From VXNE01 sp965203615 (GTDB taxonomy: Bacteria; Pseudomonadota; Gammaproteobacteria; Pseudomonadales; Azotimanducaceae): DNA of 64,000 nucleotides. This document shows, one piece after another, positions 22,674 through 31,614 of the stretch. The translations under genes and the position numbers were made by a program. The notes under the pieces were generated by a model. It searched no databases and had not been told where the DNA came from. It saw nothing but the letters and a program-made list of their open reading frames with translations. Where the stretch lies: NCBI GenBank assembly GCA_965203615.1, contig OZ241900.1, positions 1,674,001 to 1,738,000 of the forward strand. The letters are read 5' to 3'. How positions within the stretch are numbered: the first letter of the stretch is position 1; each line of letters starts with the position of its first letter.

Positions 22674-24527
22674 CTAGGACCCCTGGGGCGTATACCAGAT
22701 CGGCGAGGAGTAGGCGCGCTCCTGGATAACTGCGGAAGGGGTTTGCTTGGTCATCCCCTCAGCGCCGTAGAACTTCGCGTCGTAGGTCGTCCAGCGCGGC
22801 GTCGGTATCTGGATGACCCGCACGTAGTAGAAGGCGGCTTCGCCCGGATCGAAGTCCGGGTCCGTCCAGGTGGTGGCGAGGGTTGGACTGCCTATGGAAT
22901 TGAGATAGCTTGCCGCCTTGACGTCGACGGTCGATCCGACGGGAGGGAGTTTGCCGTCATCGGTCCTGGCGCGGTCACCAGACCAGGCGACATCGTAGAC
23001 CTTCTCGTACAGTTCGCCCTTCTCATCGCGCCATCCCTTGATGACCTGTATGCGGTCCAGGTTCGCCCCGTCCGGGTCCTTGACGGCCCTTAGCAGGAAG
23101 CTGGGCGCCGCGCTTTCCGAGGCCAGGACGAGGTCGCCCCCCATGGGCACCCCCTTGCGGTAGCCGATCTCGGCCAGGTTCGGACTCAGCGCGTCATCGC
23201 TCTCGTAGTCCCATCCGCCGAAAAAACGCAGGGTGATGCGCGGCCCAGTGGTCGCATAGACCTCGCGCCGCCTCATGGCGGCGAAGATCGCCTCCCGCGT
23301 GTTTTCGGTTGCCCAGACCGCCGCGTAGCCGGAGGAGGCGTAAATGGCCTGGCTCCTCCAGCGGTACGGGCTGGGTTCGATCGCGGCCATCTTGCCCCAG
23401 AAGTTGTCCTCATCGGCGGTGGCAAGACCCGTGTGGGAGTCCGTCGAGCCGATCATCCCGAACTTGTAGGGGTTGATCCCGAGTTCGGCGGCGAAGCCGA
23501 GACCGGTCTTGAGCGCGCCCCGCGCGTAGGACCGCCTCGCCAGTTCCTCCGGTGGCAGCTCGGCGGCCAGGCCTTTCGAAGCGGAGAAATTGCCCCACGT
23601 CTCGTGGTCGGCGAACTCGTCGTCGGGAGAAATGGACGGCAGGGTCTCGCTGTCGCCCTTGATCTGGGTCACTTCGACGATGGGCTCGATGGACGACCGG
23701 ATCCTGGCGTAGTCGCGGGTCAGCGGTTTGCCTTCGTAGTTGACCGTACCGAACGTGTTGCCGCGGCTGAGATTGCTGTTGTGGGGAATGGAGATGACAT
23801 CGCTGCCGGTCTCCTCCCGGTAGCGCTCGAGGTGCGCCCACAGGTCCTCCGGGTTCGAACTGTCGTACGCGGAAAACGGCCGCCGCGACATGGTGTGTTC
23901 GGGCGGTCCCGCGAACATGACGTTGCGGTGCAGCATGGCGGGAGAGCTGCTGCTGTATTCGTACCCGACAAAGGTGGTGAACCTGCCGGGGTCGTAGTGC
24001 TTCTCGGCGCTGGCGACGACGCTCCGCCACACGTCGAGCCTGAAGTCGTCGTCGATTCCGTAGTCGCCCCTTGGGGTCTTGGACATGCCCAGCGCCAGGT
24101 TGCCGGCGTCGTACTCCTCGACGCTTTTCGCCCCCAGGACATCGGGTACCGCCGGCGCGCGGGAAAGCGTTTCGAACAGGCTCTGGCTATCCGCCGTTTT
24201 CAGCACGTCGGGATCGCCGGTGGCGACACGCGGCGCTACACCGAGGTTCTCGGCGTGGTCGGACAACATGAGGAAGTCGAGCGGCCGACGCAGTCGCGCC
24301 TCGCCGCCGCCGGTGGCGCGAATGGTCTCTCCCTTAGCGAACCGATAGGCCTCGTCCGGCGATACCCGGGTGCCCATGCCGAATGCGTCGCCCGAAAGGT
24401 ACGTGTGCACATGGGTGTCGCCCCAGTACACATTGTCCGGATAGTCCTGGCTGACAGGGGGGGAATAGGGTCCCCCGGCATGCGCGACGGCTGCCAGCAT
24501 CGAGATTAAGACCAGGATGGGGCGCAT
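22674..24527 (-). CDS. DUF3604 protein, PHP-like metal-site motifs, exported
   Basis: A 617-residue protein of the DUF3604 family with signal peptide MRPILVLISMLAAVAHAGG. Histidine/aspartate motifs resembling a PHP-type metal hydrolase are present in order: YWGDTHVHT, LMLSDHAENLG, VISIPHNSN and MIGSTDSHTG. A periplasmic metal-dependent hydrolase is therefore plausible, but no reaction is established for the family as far as I know. The ATG at 24527 is chosen for the signal peptide and an AGGAG upstream. It lies downstream of TonB receptor 3, but a strong terminator (24590-24626) and a perfect palindrome (24559-24576) separate them, so it probably has its own promoter. Confidence 0.87.
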   Translation of the reverse strand: MRPILVLISMLAAVAHAGGPYSPPVSQDYPDNVYWGDTHVHTYLSGDAFGMGTRVSPDEAYRFAKGETIRATGGGEARLRRPLDFLMLSDHAENLGVAPRVATGDPDVLKTADSQSLFETLSRAPAVPDVLGAKSVEEYDAGNLALGMSKTPRGDYGIDDDFRLDVWRSVVASAEKHYDPGRFTTFVGYEYSSSSPAMLHRNVMFAGPPEHTMSRRPFSAYDSSNPEDLWAHLERYREETGSDVISIPHNSNLSRGNTFGTVNYEGKPLTRDYARIRSSIEPIVEVTQIKGDSETLPSISPDDEFADHETWGNFSASKGLAAELPPEELARRSYARGALKTGLGFAAELGINPYKFGMIGSTDSHTGLATADEDNFWGKMAAIEPSPYRWRSQAIYASSGYAAVWATENTREAIFAAMRRREVYATTGPRITLRFFGGWDYESDDALSPNLAEIGYRKGVPMGGDLVLASESAAPSFLLRAVKDPDGANLDRIQVIKGWRDEKGELYEKVYDVAWSGDRARTDDGKLPPVGSTVDVKAASYLNSIGSPTLATTWTDPDFDPGEAAFYYVRVIQIPTPRWTTYDAKFYGAEGMTKQTPSAVIQERAYSSPIWYTPQGS

Positions 24528-24558
24528 CGTTCGGCTCCTGTTTCGGTAACGATGGGTA

Positions 24559-24576
24559 TCGGGACCAGGGTCCCGA
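24559..24576. promoter_or_regulatory. Perfect palindrome, possible operator
   Basis: Arms TCGGGACC (24559-24566) and GGTCCCGA (24569-24576) are separated by two bases. The site lies 32 bases upstream of the DUF3604 start and before the preceding gene's terminator, where an operator would be expected. No regulator was identified. Confidence 0.4.
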
Positions 24577-24589
24577 CACACGTCTCGGC

Positions 24590-24626
24590 AAAAAAAGCGC
24601 ACCGGGGGCCGAAGCCCGCGGTGCGC
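24590..24626 (-). terminator. Rho-independent terminator of TonB receptor 3
   Basis: On the minus strand a GC-rich stem (outer arms GCGCACCG and CGGTGCGC, TTC in the apical loop) is followed directly by seven T residues. It lies about 40 bases past the receptor stop codon. Confidence 0.9.
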
Positions 24627-24668
24627 TGTTGGTTGGGTTCCCTTGCGTGCCGTTCTACGGCGCAGTCC

Positions 24669-27575
24669 CTAGTTGAGTTGCCACTTGACCTGAACGCCGA
24701 TTTCCCTGGGTTCGACAACCGTGCCAAAGGGGCTGGCGATGCCTTCCCGAGGCGACCACATGTGCAGCGCGGCCTGGTCGAGCGCATTCTGCGCATAGAC
24801 GGTAACGCCCAGTGAGGAATCGGCTGACCACCAGTTCGCCCTCAGGTCCCAACGGGTGTAGTCGGACACCGCGTACGCCTCCACGTTGCCGTGTTCCACG
24901 TACTTCTTGCCGCGATAGTTCATGATCGTCAGCAGCTCGAGCCTGCCCCTTTCCGCCATCGGTATCTCGTAGGCCAGCGTCAGGGACGTCTTGTGCCTGG
25001 GCGAGTTCGGCAACTCCTTGCCGTCGAACTCGATCTGCTCGCCGGTTCCCCAGTAAGTGTGTACCTGCGGATTGCCATTGGCGTCCGTGTACTCATGGAA
25101 CTGCCACCCGGGACTCGCGCCGGGGAGCCCGAAGGGGTAGATCGAGAGGTAGGGGCCAATGCTGGTATCCAGGTAATTGTAGAACCCGCGCAGCGAAAGC
25201 TTGTCGCTAATCCTCCAGGCGCCTTCAAGCTCGACACCGGCAATCGTGGTGCCCTCGATGGTGTTGGTCGACCGGGTGGTTGCGCCGCCGTCCGGATCAG
25301 CCGCGATTTCGTCTGCAGTCTTGAAGCGGCCAGCGACTACCCAGTACTGGGCGAAGTCCTGGAAGAAAGCCGTCGCGGACAACTGTAGCGCTCTATCGAA
25401 GTACAGCCCCTTCGCGCCGATTTCGTAGTTGGTCACCTGCTCGGCTTCGAAGAAGAAGGGCGGTTGAGTCTGGCTCCAGCTCCCCTTGTTCCCACCGGGA
25501 CGATAGCCGGTGGAGAGGCGTCCGTAGATCATGACATCGTCATTGGGACGATACTGCACACCGAGGTTCCAGGTCGTGTCGCTCCACGTCTCTTCGGCTT
25601 TGTCGGGAAAGATCTCGGCATCGCGCACGTTGACCTGGACGAACGCAATCGCATCTTCGCAGGTGGAGGTGTGGTTGCACGGCGAGAAATCCACACCTGA
25701 AAGACCGAAAGCGGTGCCGTTGGCCTGCTGGGTGATTCCCTTCTGGTCGTTGTCGTGGCGTAACCCCCCGAACAACGTCCAGGTCTCGTTCAGCACGTAT
25801 TCGGCGTTGAAATAGACCCCGATGGAATCCATTTGGTGCGATGACAAGTGTGCATTCCGTTGGCCGTTCAGATTCGAACTGAAGTTCGCGATGCCGGAGA
25901 GCGCATAGTTCACGAGTTCCGGGTCACCTGGACAGGCGAACACGGTTCGTAGTTGCGCAGAGCGAGCCTTCCCTTCAGGGCTGGTATAGACATCGCGAAA
26001 CAGCCAGTTCTGACCGCCGCTCAAGCTGCCCCCCGGGCCATACAGGGAGTCGATCACCGCCCTGCAGGCAGCCGAGCTATCCGTATACAGCCAGTCGTTG
26101 GTGGGCACGCCCCGGGTGCCCGAGCTGAATTGCAGATTTCTGTAGTTCATCGGCTCGTCGCCTTGCATGGTGGTAACGCCCAGCGTGAAATTGAACGCAC
26201 CGCTGTAGTTCGAGGTCAGCGTGACTTCGTGGCTCGTCTGCTCGGATGAGAAAATGTAGTTGATGCGGCTGTCGTTGAACGTGCCGTTGCCGCCGCCGTC
26301 CAGGGCGCAGTATCGGCTGGTCTGGCCTGCCTGGAGCATGCCGCCCAGCACTTTCGGGTGGTTGGGCGGGCAAACCCCTCCACCCTCGCGGGGAAGCTGG
26401 TCGCCGTCGTTCAGGTTGTCGTTGGCGATATCGTGATAGCCGAACTTGTAGGTCACATCGAGGGTGTCGGTCAGGGCGAATATGGCCTCCACCGAGGCGT
26501 TTTCCGCAAAGCTGTCCTGCCTGATCGGCGCGTTGAATGCCACCGCCCATGACAATTCGTTCGGGTCGCAGATGATGCCGAACTCGTCACGCGTGCCATC
26601 GTTGTTGATGTTCGAACAGTTGGCGACCGATGGCGCGGCGTCGGCACCGTAGAATGGATTCGTCTGCGGTATCAACTCCCCGGTGATCCGGTCCGTCCAG
26701 ATGGCAGGATTGCCGTTGCGGTCCAGCAGAAACTCGTTGACCGTGTCGCGGGCGCCCAGTGGCAACGAAGCCCAGGGCGTGCCCGTGTCCGTCTGGTAGG
26801 AGTACCGGGCGGTAATGTCCCAGCGCTCGTTCTTCCAGCGCAGGCGAGGGGAGATAAGCCGCTGATCGGGCACACCGGCATCACGGGCTTCGGCGCCTTC
26901 GTAGACGTTCTCGATCATCCCGTCACCGGTATAGGAACTGACTCCGAGACGATAGCTGAACCCGGAATCCGCAATCGGTCCGCCGAAGGCGACCTGCAAC
27001 CGCTGCGTCGAGATGTCGGTCACCTCCGCGTTCACCCGCATGTCGAAGGTGTCCGTCGGCTTGCGCGACCACAGACTGATGGAGCCGGCGATCGCCGCCT
27101 TGCCACCGGTGGTGCCCTGCGGTCCCCGGGCCACTTCGACCCGCTCCATGTCGAACATGCTGTCGGTCGAGTAGCTCTGGTCGGTATATACGCCGTCCAC
27201 ATAGAAGGCGACGGACGTGTCCTGGAAGAAATTGACGGCCCGGTCGTTGCCGACGCCGCGCATGTCATAGTGACCGTCCTCGTTCTTGCCGGCACCCTGG
27301 CTCCGGTTGCCTTTCTGCAGACCGGGGACCAGAACTTCCAGGTCATCGGCGTTCTGCACGCCCAGTCTCTCGATGATCAGGTCATTGAAGCCGGTGACCG
27401 TCATGGCCCGGTCCAGGACGTTGGTTTCGCCCCGTTCGCCGGTGACCAGGATCTCTTCGATGTACTCGAGGTCGTCGTCGTCATCGGCATCGTCGGCCGC
27501 GTAGGCGGGCAGCCCGAAAAGGGCCATCGCCACAGCCAACCACGCGGTCGATGAAAGCGTCAAAAGTCTCTTCAT
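24669..27575 (-). CDS. TonB-dependent outer-membrane receptor
   Basis: A 968-residue TonB-dependent transporter. Signal peptide MKRLLTLSSTAWLAVAMALF ends near AYAAD. An acidic run (DDADDDDD) is followed by the TonB box region EEILVTGERGE and plug motifs (NADDLEVLVPGLQKGNR, RVEVARGPQGTTGGKAAIAG). The barrel ends with PREIGVQVKWQLN. It belongs to a different subfamily from the other two receptors (siderophore/iron-type plug). I chose the ATG at 27575, preceded by GGAG at six bases; an in-frame ATG at 27587 is possible. It ends at a strong terminator. Confidence 0.93.
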   Translation of the reverse strand: MKRLLTLSSTAWLAVAMALFGLPAYAADDADDDDDLEYIEEILVTGERGETNVLDRAMTVTGFNDLIIERLGVQNADDLEVLVPGLQKGNRSQGAGKNEDGHYDMRGVGNDRAVNFFQDTSVAFYVDGVYTDQSYSTDSMFDMERVEVARGPQGTTGGKAAIAGSISLWSRKPTDTFDMRVNAEVTDISTQRLQVAFGGPIADSGFSYRLGVSSYTGDGMIENVYEGAEARDAGVPDQRLISPRLRWKNERWDITARYSYQTDTGTPWASLPLGARDTVNEFLLDRNGNPAIWTDRITGELIPQTNPFYGADAAPSVANCSNINNDGTRDEFGIICDPNELSWAVAFNAPIRQDSFAENASVEAIFALTDTLDVTYKFGYHDIANDNLNDGDQLPREGGGVCPPNHPKVLGGMLQAGQTSRYCALDGGGNGTFNDSRINYIFSSEQTSHEVTLTSNYSGAFNFTLGVTTMQGDEPMNYRNLQFSSGTRGVPTNDWLYTDSSAACRAVIDSLYGPGGSLSGGQNWLFRDVYTSPEGKARSAQLRTVFACPGDPELVNYALSGIANFSSNLNGQRNAHLSSHQMDSIGVYFNAEYVLNETWTLFGGLRHDNDQKGITQQANGTAFGLSGVDFSPCNHTSTCEDAIAFVQVNVRDAEIFPDKAEETWSDTTWNLGVQYRPNDDVMIYGRLSTGYRPGGNKGSWSQTQPPFFFEAEQVTNYEIGAKGLYFDRALQLSATAFFQDFAQYWVVAGRFKTADEIAADPDGGATTRSTNTIEGTTIAGVELEGAWRISDKLSLRGFYNYLDTSIGPYLSIYPFGLPGASPGWQFHEYTDANGNPQVHTYWGTGEQIEFDGKELPNSPRHKTSLTLAYEIPMAERGRLELLTIMNYRGKKYVEHGNVEAYAVSDYTRWDLRANWWSADSSLGVTVYAQNALDQAALHMWSPREGIASPFGTVVEPREIGVQVKWQLN

Positions 27576-27799
27576 GTCTTTCTCCATTTGCCTGCCCTCT
27601 CCCACGCAAACGGCACCACCCAAGACTCTTGCCGCCGTGTAACGGCGCCAATGCCAAGGCAGCGTTAATCGAGCGATCCGCCCGACCCTGCCAGCGTGGG
27701 CTCAGTAACGAGCATGAGTACACCCAACGGTGGTCGCTTGCAAACCCCCAGAGCGGAGAATCCCCCAGAAACGGCCGCAAGCGCCGAGGGTATTCAGGG

Positions 27800-29176
27800 C
27801 TATGTCTCGGCCAGGACTCGCCGGTGCACCTTCAACGTCCGCTCCGCCAGTTCGGTCATGCTGATTTCCTGAAACCCGATCACGTTGGGCTTGATCGTGT
27901 CGTTCAGCGGGGCGACCAGGCTGGAATTCAGTGCCGTCGAGCCACTGGCTATGCCCACGATGGAACCACAGGTGGCACCGTTGCAGTCCGTGTCCCAGCC
28001 GCCTTCCACCGAACGGCAGACAGACTGGTGGAAGTCCATCCGGCCGAAGATCATCGAACCGATCACGACCAGCGCGTTGTTGACCGTGTGGACCCCGCTC
28101 AGGTCACCGTAGTGCTCCTCGACCCAGTCCATGTAGTCATGGAAATCCTCGCAGTCCGGCACCTGCGCCAACGCCGCGCGGCAGGCCTCGGCCAGTCTGC
28201 AGTTCCGCGGGATCTCCGACAGGCCAATGTCGATCAACTCGATGGGATCGCTGACGACAAATGCCGCCGCCATGATGGCGGCAAACATCATCTCGCCGTA
28301 GATGCCGTTGGCGCGGTGTGTCCAGCAAGCATCCCGGAAGGCGAACTCCGCCGCCAGTTCGGGATTGCCGGCGCACGCGTAGCCCCAGCCATCGGCGCGG
28401 ATCTGGGCGCCGATCCATTCCCTGTAAGGATTCCGGTTGATGCTGGTGTACTCGGGCGTCACCCAGTCAGACCGCGCCGTCTTCGGAACCGCATTGTTGT
28501 AGTTCATGATCGCCTGCGCTTCGGCGGTGCAGATCGCCGAGTAGGGCAGGCTCCGGTTCCAGACGCTGGCCACGTCGCGCCATTTGAAGCCGGGGCCGTG
28601 GTCTTCAAGGACGCGCAGGGCGACAAGGGTGTAGTGGATGTCGTCGTCCGGTTCCATGTAGGCGATGTTCTCGCGGTGGGATTGGGGGCAGCCGATCTGC
28701 AGGCCGTCACCGGCGTCGACGCCACTGAAGTAATAGTCCAGCGGCCAGTGCTGCCGGTTTTCCAGGTACGTCCGGATCGCCTTTCGTCCGCGCATGCCCT
28801 GCCGTCCCATGATCCCCATGCCTTCAACCGGCTTGCCGAGGGCGCAGCCGACAGCCCGGCCGGTCCAGGCGCCGTGGAACTTGTCCAGCAAGTCGGACTC
28901 GGCAAGGCCGCCGAGTTGTCTCGGACCATCCGGACGTTCCTCGCGGATGCCTTCCAGGTCGTTGGGCTGGACATAGCCGAAGTCCGGATCCTGTGGCAGC
29001 ACGTCGAGCGACTTGTACAGGACGTCCACCGCCTCGAAGTTCATCGCGTCTTTTTCCCCATCCAGAGCAGCGACCTGTTCCTTCAGGTCTTCCGGTACCG
29101 GGTGGCCCTCGTAGTCCCGTTGTATGAGTTCCAGTCGCAGTAACGCCAACGGGTTTGTCCATCCAGTGAAGATCAT
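27800..29176 (-). CDS. ADP-ribosylglycohydrolase family protein
   Basis: A 458-residue protein of the DraG/ARH fold, enzymes that remove ADP-ribose from proteins or act on related nucleosides using two metal ions. DKFHGAWTGRAVGCALGKPVEG opens the domain near residue 98. EPDDDIHYT holds the first metal-ligand cluster and GGWDTDCNGATCGSIVG the second. Roughly 95 residues of helical sequence precede the domain. It is transcribed in the same direction as, and upstream of, TonB receptor 3, with a gap of about 225 bases. No ADP-ribosyltransferase gene is visible, so the substrate is unknown and need not be a protein. Confidence 0.88.
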   Translation of the reverse strand: MIFTGWTNPLALLRLELIQRDYEGHPVPEDLKEQVAALDGEKDAMNFEAVDVLYKSLDVLPQDPDFGYVQPNDLEGIREERPDGPRQLGGLAESDLLDKFHGAWTGRAVGCALGKPVEGMGIMGRQGMRGRKAIRTYLENRQHWPLDYYFSGVDAGDGLQIGCPQSHRENIAYMEPDDDIHYTLVALRVLEDHGPGFKWRDVASVWNRSLPYSAICTAEAQAIMNYNNAVPKTARSDWVTPEYTSINRNPYREWIGAQIRADGWGYACAGNPELAAEFAFRDACWTHRANGIYGEMMFAAIMAAAFVVSDPIELIDIGLSEIPRNCRLAEACRAALAQVPDCEDFHDYMDWVEEHYGDLSGVHTVNNALVVIGSMIFGRMDFHQSVCRSVEGGWDTDCNGATCGSIVGIASGSTALNSSLVAPLNDTIKPNVIGFQEISMTELAERTLKVHRRVLAET

Positions 29177-29353
29177 CTAGCAGCTCCTCTGTTGCGCAGG
29201 ATCGGATTGTCGGATTAGTCGACCAGCACTGCGGCCGTTGGCCGGGACAACGGGACAGAAAGCAATTACGTGCCGTCGTCGAACAGTCGTGGGACAAGGC
29301 GGTCTGTTCGCCATGGTAGCAGCCGGGTTGACTACTCGGGGTAGCGATCCAGG

Positions 29354-29749
29354 TTAGCTGGCGTGCAGAAAGCTGGAGCGGAACTGAATGCCCCAGTGCC
29401 CGTCAACGAGGGTCGCAATCCAGAACGTATCAAAGCTGTGATAGACCGAACCATCGGCTCGACAACGATCGTTTCGGATCGCGACATGGACCTTGTCACT
29501 GCCGCTGTGAACCACTTCGAGGCCGGCAATATTTGTGTGATGCCATCCTTCCTGCGCCAGGAACGACTCGCCACGCTTCGAAAGCTCAACAAAGACCTCA
29601 GCGCTTTCAATCCTGGTGAACCTGCCATTGGCCAGGCGGATGTGCGGATAGTTCAGCGTCTCGGCGTGGCGCTCGTGGTCCTGCGCATTGAACGTCTCGG
29701 TAAACGCGTGCACGGCCGCGATGGCCGCTCTCTCAGACTCCTGATTCAT
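29354..29749 (-). CDS. NTF2/SnoaL-like fold protein
   Basis: A 131-residue protein with the pattern of SnoaL/NTF2-like small-molecule-binding folds: an N-terminal helix (AAIAAVHAFTETFNAQD), a middle pocket region, and C-terminal strands (HVAIRNDRCRADGSVYHSFD, TFWIATLVDGHWGIQFRSSF). Its ATG overlaps the stop of the dioxygenase gene upstream by four bases (ATGA), so the two are translationally coupled. It may handle the product of that oxygenase; no catalytic residues are assignable. Confidence 0.7.
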   Translation of the reverse strand: MNQESERAAIAAVHAFTETFNAQDHERHAETLNYPHIRLANGRFTRIESAEVFVELSKRGESFLAQEGWHHTNIAGLEVVHSGSDKVHVAIRNDRCRADGSVYHSFDTFWIATLVDGHWGIQFRSSFLHAS

Positions 29750-30630
29750 GGTTTTCGGCGCTCGAAATCAGCGGCCCGCTCGCGCCGGTTTCGATGTTGA
29801 GTGCTGTACGGGGCCAGGGTTTCTCCCTCGACCGTGACCCGATGCATCAGGCGCCGTTCCCCCGGGTAGTCGTTGAGCGCGCGGTGCCAGGTGGCACGGT
29901 TGTCCCAGAACGCAACGCTACCCGCCTCCCAGCGGAACCGGCAGGTGTGTTCTTCCCGGGCAGCGACGTCGTAGAGATATTCGAGTAACGGACGCGATTC
30001 GTCATCCGTCCACCCGGCAATGCGCACGGTGAACGCGGGGTTCACGTAAAGTGCCGCCCTGCCCGTGCGCGGGTGACGTATCACCACCGGATGTACGGCG
30101 TCCTGCCTGGCATTCTCGGCGTTGTGATAGCGATCGTCGCTCTGCTTGGCGTAGGCGGCGCTGCCGAAAACGTGGCGGCTCGAGTGCACGGCGCTCAGTC
30201 CTGCGAGGGTTCGCCTGAGCCCCGGGGAAAGCGCTTCGTAGGCCTTGTACATGCTCGCGAACAGGGTATCGCCACCGCCGTTCGGCACCTCGAGCGCGAA
30301 CAGCATCGAACCGAGCGCCGGCACCTGGTCGTAGGAGTGGTCGGTATGCCAGCCGCCGCCGATATTGTGCTCGTGGCGAGGCTCCTTGAGCACCATGGCG
30401 ACCTCGGGATGCCCAGGTACGGGCGTGAAGAAACGATTCACGTTGATCGGGCCGAAGCGACGCGCCGCCGCCAACTGGCGCTCCGGGGTCAGGGTCTGGC
30501 CGCGGAGAAACACCACGCCGTATGCGGCGTGGGCATCGGCGATGGCCTCCACCTCTTCTTCAGACATGGACTGCAGGTCGACACCGTCGATCTCCGCGCC
30601 GCAGCCGTTGTCCAGGGGTCTGACTTGCAT
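29746..30630 (-). CDS. TauD/TfdA-family Fe(II)/2-oxoglutarate dioxygenase
   Basis: A 294-residue oxygenase. H95-x-D97 (GGWHTDHSY) and H249 (ATWHRALNDY) form the iron triad, and R264 (RRLMHRV) is placed to bind 2-oxoglutarate. Family members oxidise taurine, alkyl sulfates, herbicides or related substrates; which one applies here is not readable. It is followed by an overlapping NTF2-like gene. A 22-bp tandem duplication (30641-30684) lies immediately upstream of the start. Confidence 0.92.
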   Translation of the reverse strand: MQVRPLDNGCGAEIDGVDLQSMSEEEVEAIADAHAAYGVVFLRGQTLTPERQLAAARRFGPINVNRFFTPVPGHPEVAMVLKEPRHEHNIGGGWHTDHSYDQVPALGSMLFALEVPNGGGDTLFASMYKAYEALSPGLRRTLAGLSAVHSSRHVFGSAAYAKQSDDRYHNAENARQDAVHPVVIRHPRTGRAALYVNPAFTVRIAGWTDDESRPLLEYLYDVAAREEHTCRFRWEAGSVAFWDNRATWHRALNDYPGERRLMHRVTVEGETLAPYSTQHRNRRERAADFERRKP

Positions 30631-30640
30631 TCCAAGAATC

Positions 30641-30684
30641 CCGATGACTGTCCCTACCAGTGCCGATGACTGTCCCTACCAGTG
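30641..30684. repeat. 22-bp perfect tandem duplication
   Basis: The unit running from CCGATGACTG to TACCAGTG occurs twice without interruption (30641-30662, 30663-30684). It sits 10 bases upstream of the dioxygenase start codon, in its leader or promoter region. Confidence 0.95.
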
Positions 30685-30800
30685 CAGGCGCGAAAGCATA
30701 CCCCAGGGAGCTTTCGCCTCAACCCATCGCTTGATCGTCCACCTGTTAACTGCGATAAGACCCAACCCGAATACGCACCGACGACAAAGGGAGACAGGAC

Positions 30801-31364
30801 ATGACGCACGAACCCATCCGATCGAAAGCGTGGCTGGTGGCGATGATCCTGTTGCTATGCACCGGATCCTCGTTCGCACGGGAAGACCCGGCAACGGCGC
30901 CGCTGCACGCCACGACGTTGAGCGGGGAGGAGGTGACGGTGCCGAATCCGGAAAGGGCCGCCGTTCTCGTAGTCGGATTCGGTCGAGCTGCGGGACGACA
31001 GGTGCGCCTTTGGCGGCGCCACATCGACGGAATCGAGTCCGCGCCATCGGTGGCGTCGGCGCTGGTCATCGACGGCATGCCGCGGATCACTCGCGGGGTT
31101 CTCACCAGAATGATGCGCGGCGAGGTGTCCGAGGAAAGGCAGGGGACGATCTACCTCGTGACCGAAGACGGCGTAGCCTGGCGCGATCTGGCGCAGATCG
31201 ACGAAACCAACGACGACGACGCGTACGTCTTACGCTTCGATGGCAGAGGACAGGTCTGCTTCCGCCATGTCGGCCCGGTTACCGATGCCGCCGTGTCGGC
31301 CCTGCTCTCGGCCGACTGCGGTCTGGTCGTCGGCAGCGAAGCAGCAGAACAGTTGTCGGACTGA
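30801..31364 (+). CDS. Exported protein with thioredoxin-fold-like pattern, no CxxC
   Basis: A 187-residue protein with signal peptide (SKAWLVAMILLLCTGSSFA). The mature part has a pattern seen in ATP10/peroxiredoxin-like thioredoxin folds: LSGEEVTVPN, AAVLVVGFGR, GTIYLVTEDGVAW, and the ending VLRFDGRGQVCFRHVGPVTD. The CxxC redox motif is absent, so a redox role is unlikely. The GGGAGACAGG upstream of the ATG is a good ribosome site. The function is unknown; it stands alone upstream of the RND operon. Confidence 0.6.
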   Translation: MTHEPIRSKAWLVAMILLLCTGSSFAREDPATAPLHATTLSGEEVTVPNPERAAVLVVGFGRAAGRQVRLWRRHIDGIESAPSVASALVIDGMPRITRGVLTRMMRGEVSEERQGTIYLVTEDGVAWRDLAQIDETNDDDAYVLRFDGRGQVCFRHVGPVTDAAVSALLSADCGLVVGSEAAEQLSD

Positions 31365-31614
31365 TCTCGTGTCGTGTCCCGCAGTTCACCAATGACGCTG
31401 ACCATGTCTGGCCTTGGGCGACAAGCCAATTGTCGGCCCACCATCGAACCGACCACTCGGGCAGTTGAACGGCCTCGCTTCTGATATCCTAAGGTTTGGG
31501 GATGCCAGCGGGTCGGGGTTGGCGTAGTGTGCGGACACGGGCGCGCCGGTGGCCTGATCCCGCTTGGCAGGAGGACATAGCGCGGGTTCAACACGTCGAT
31601 AGGGGGGCAGGGTC

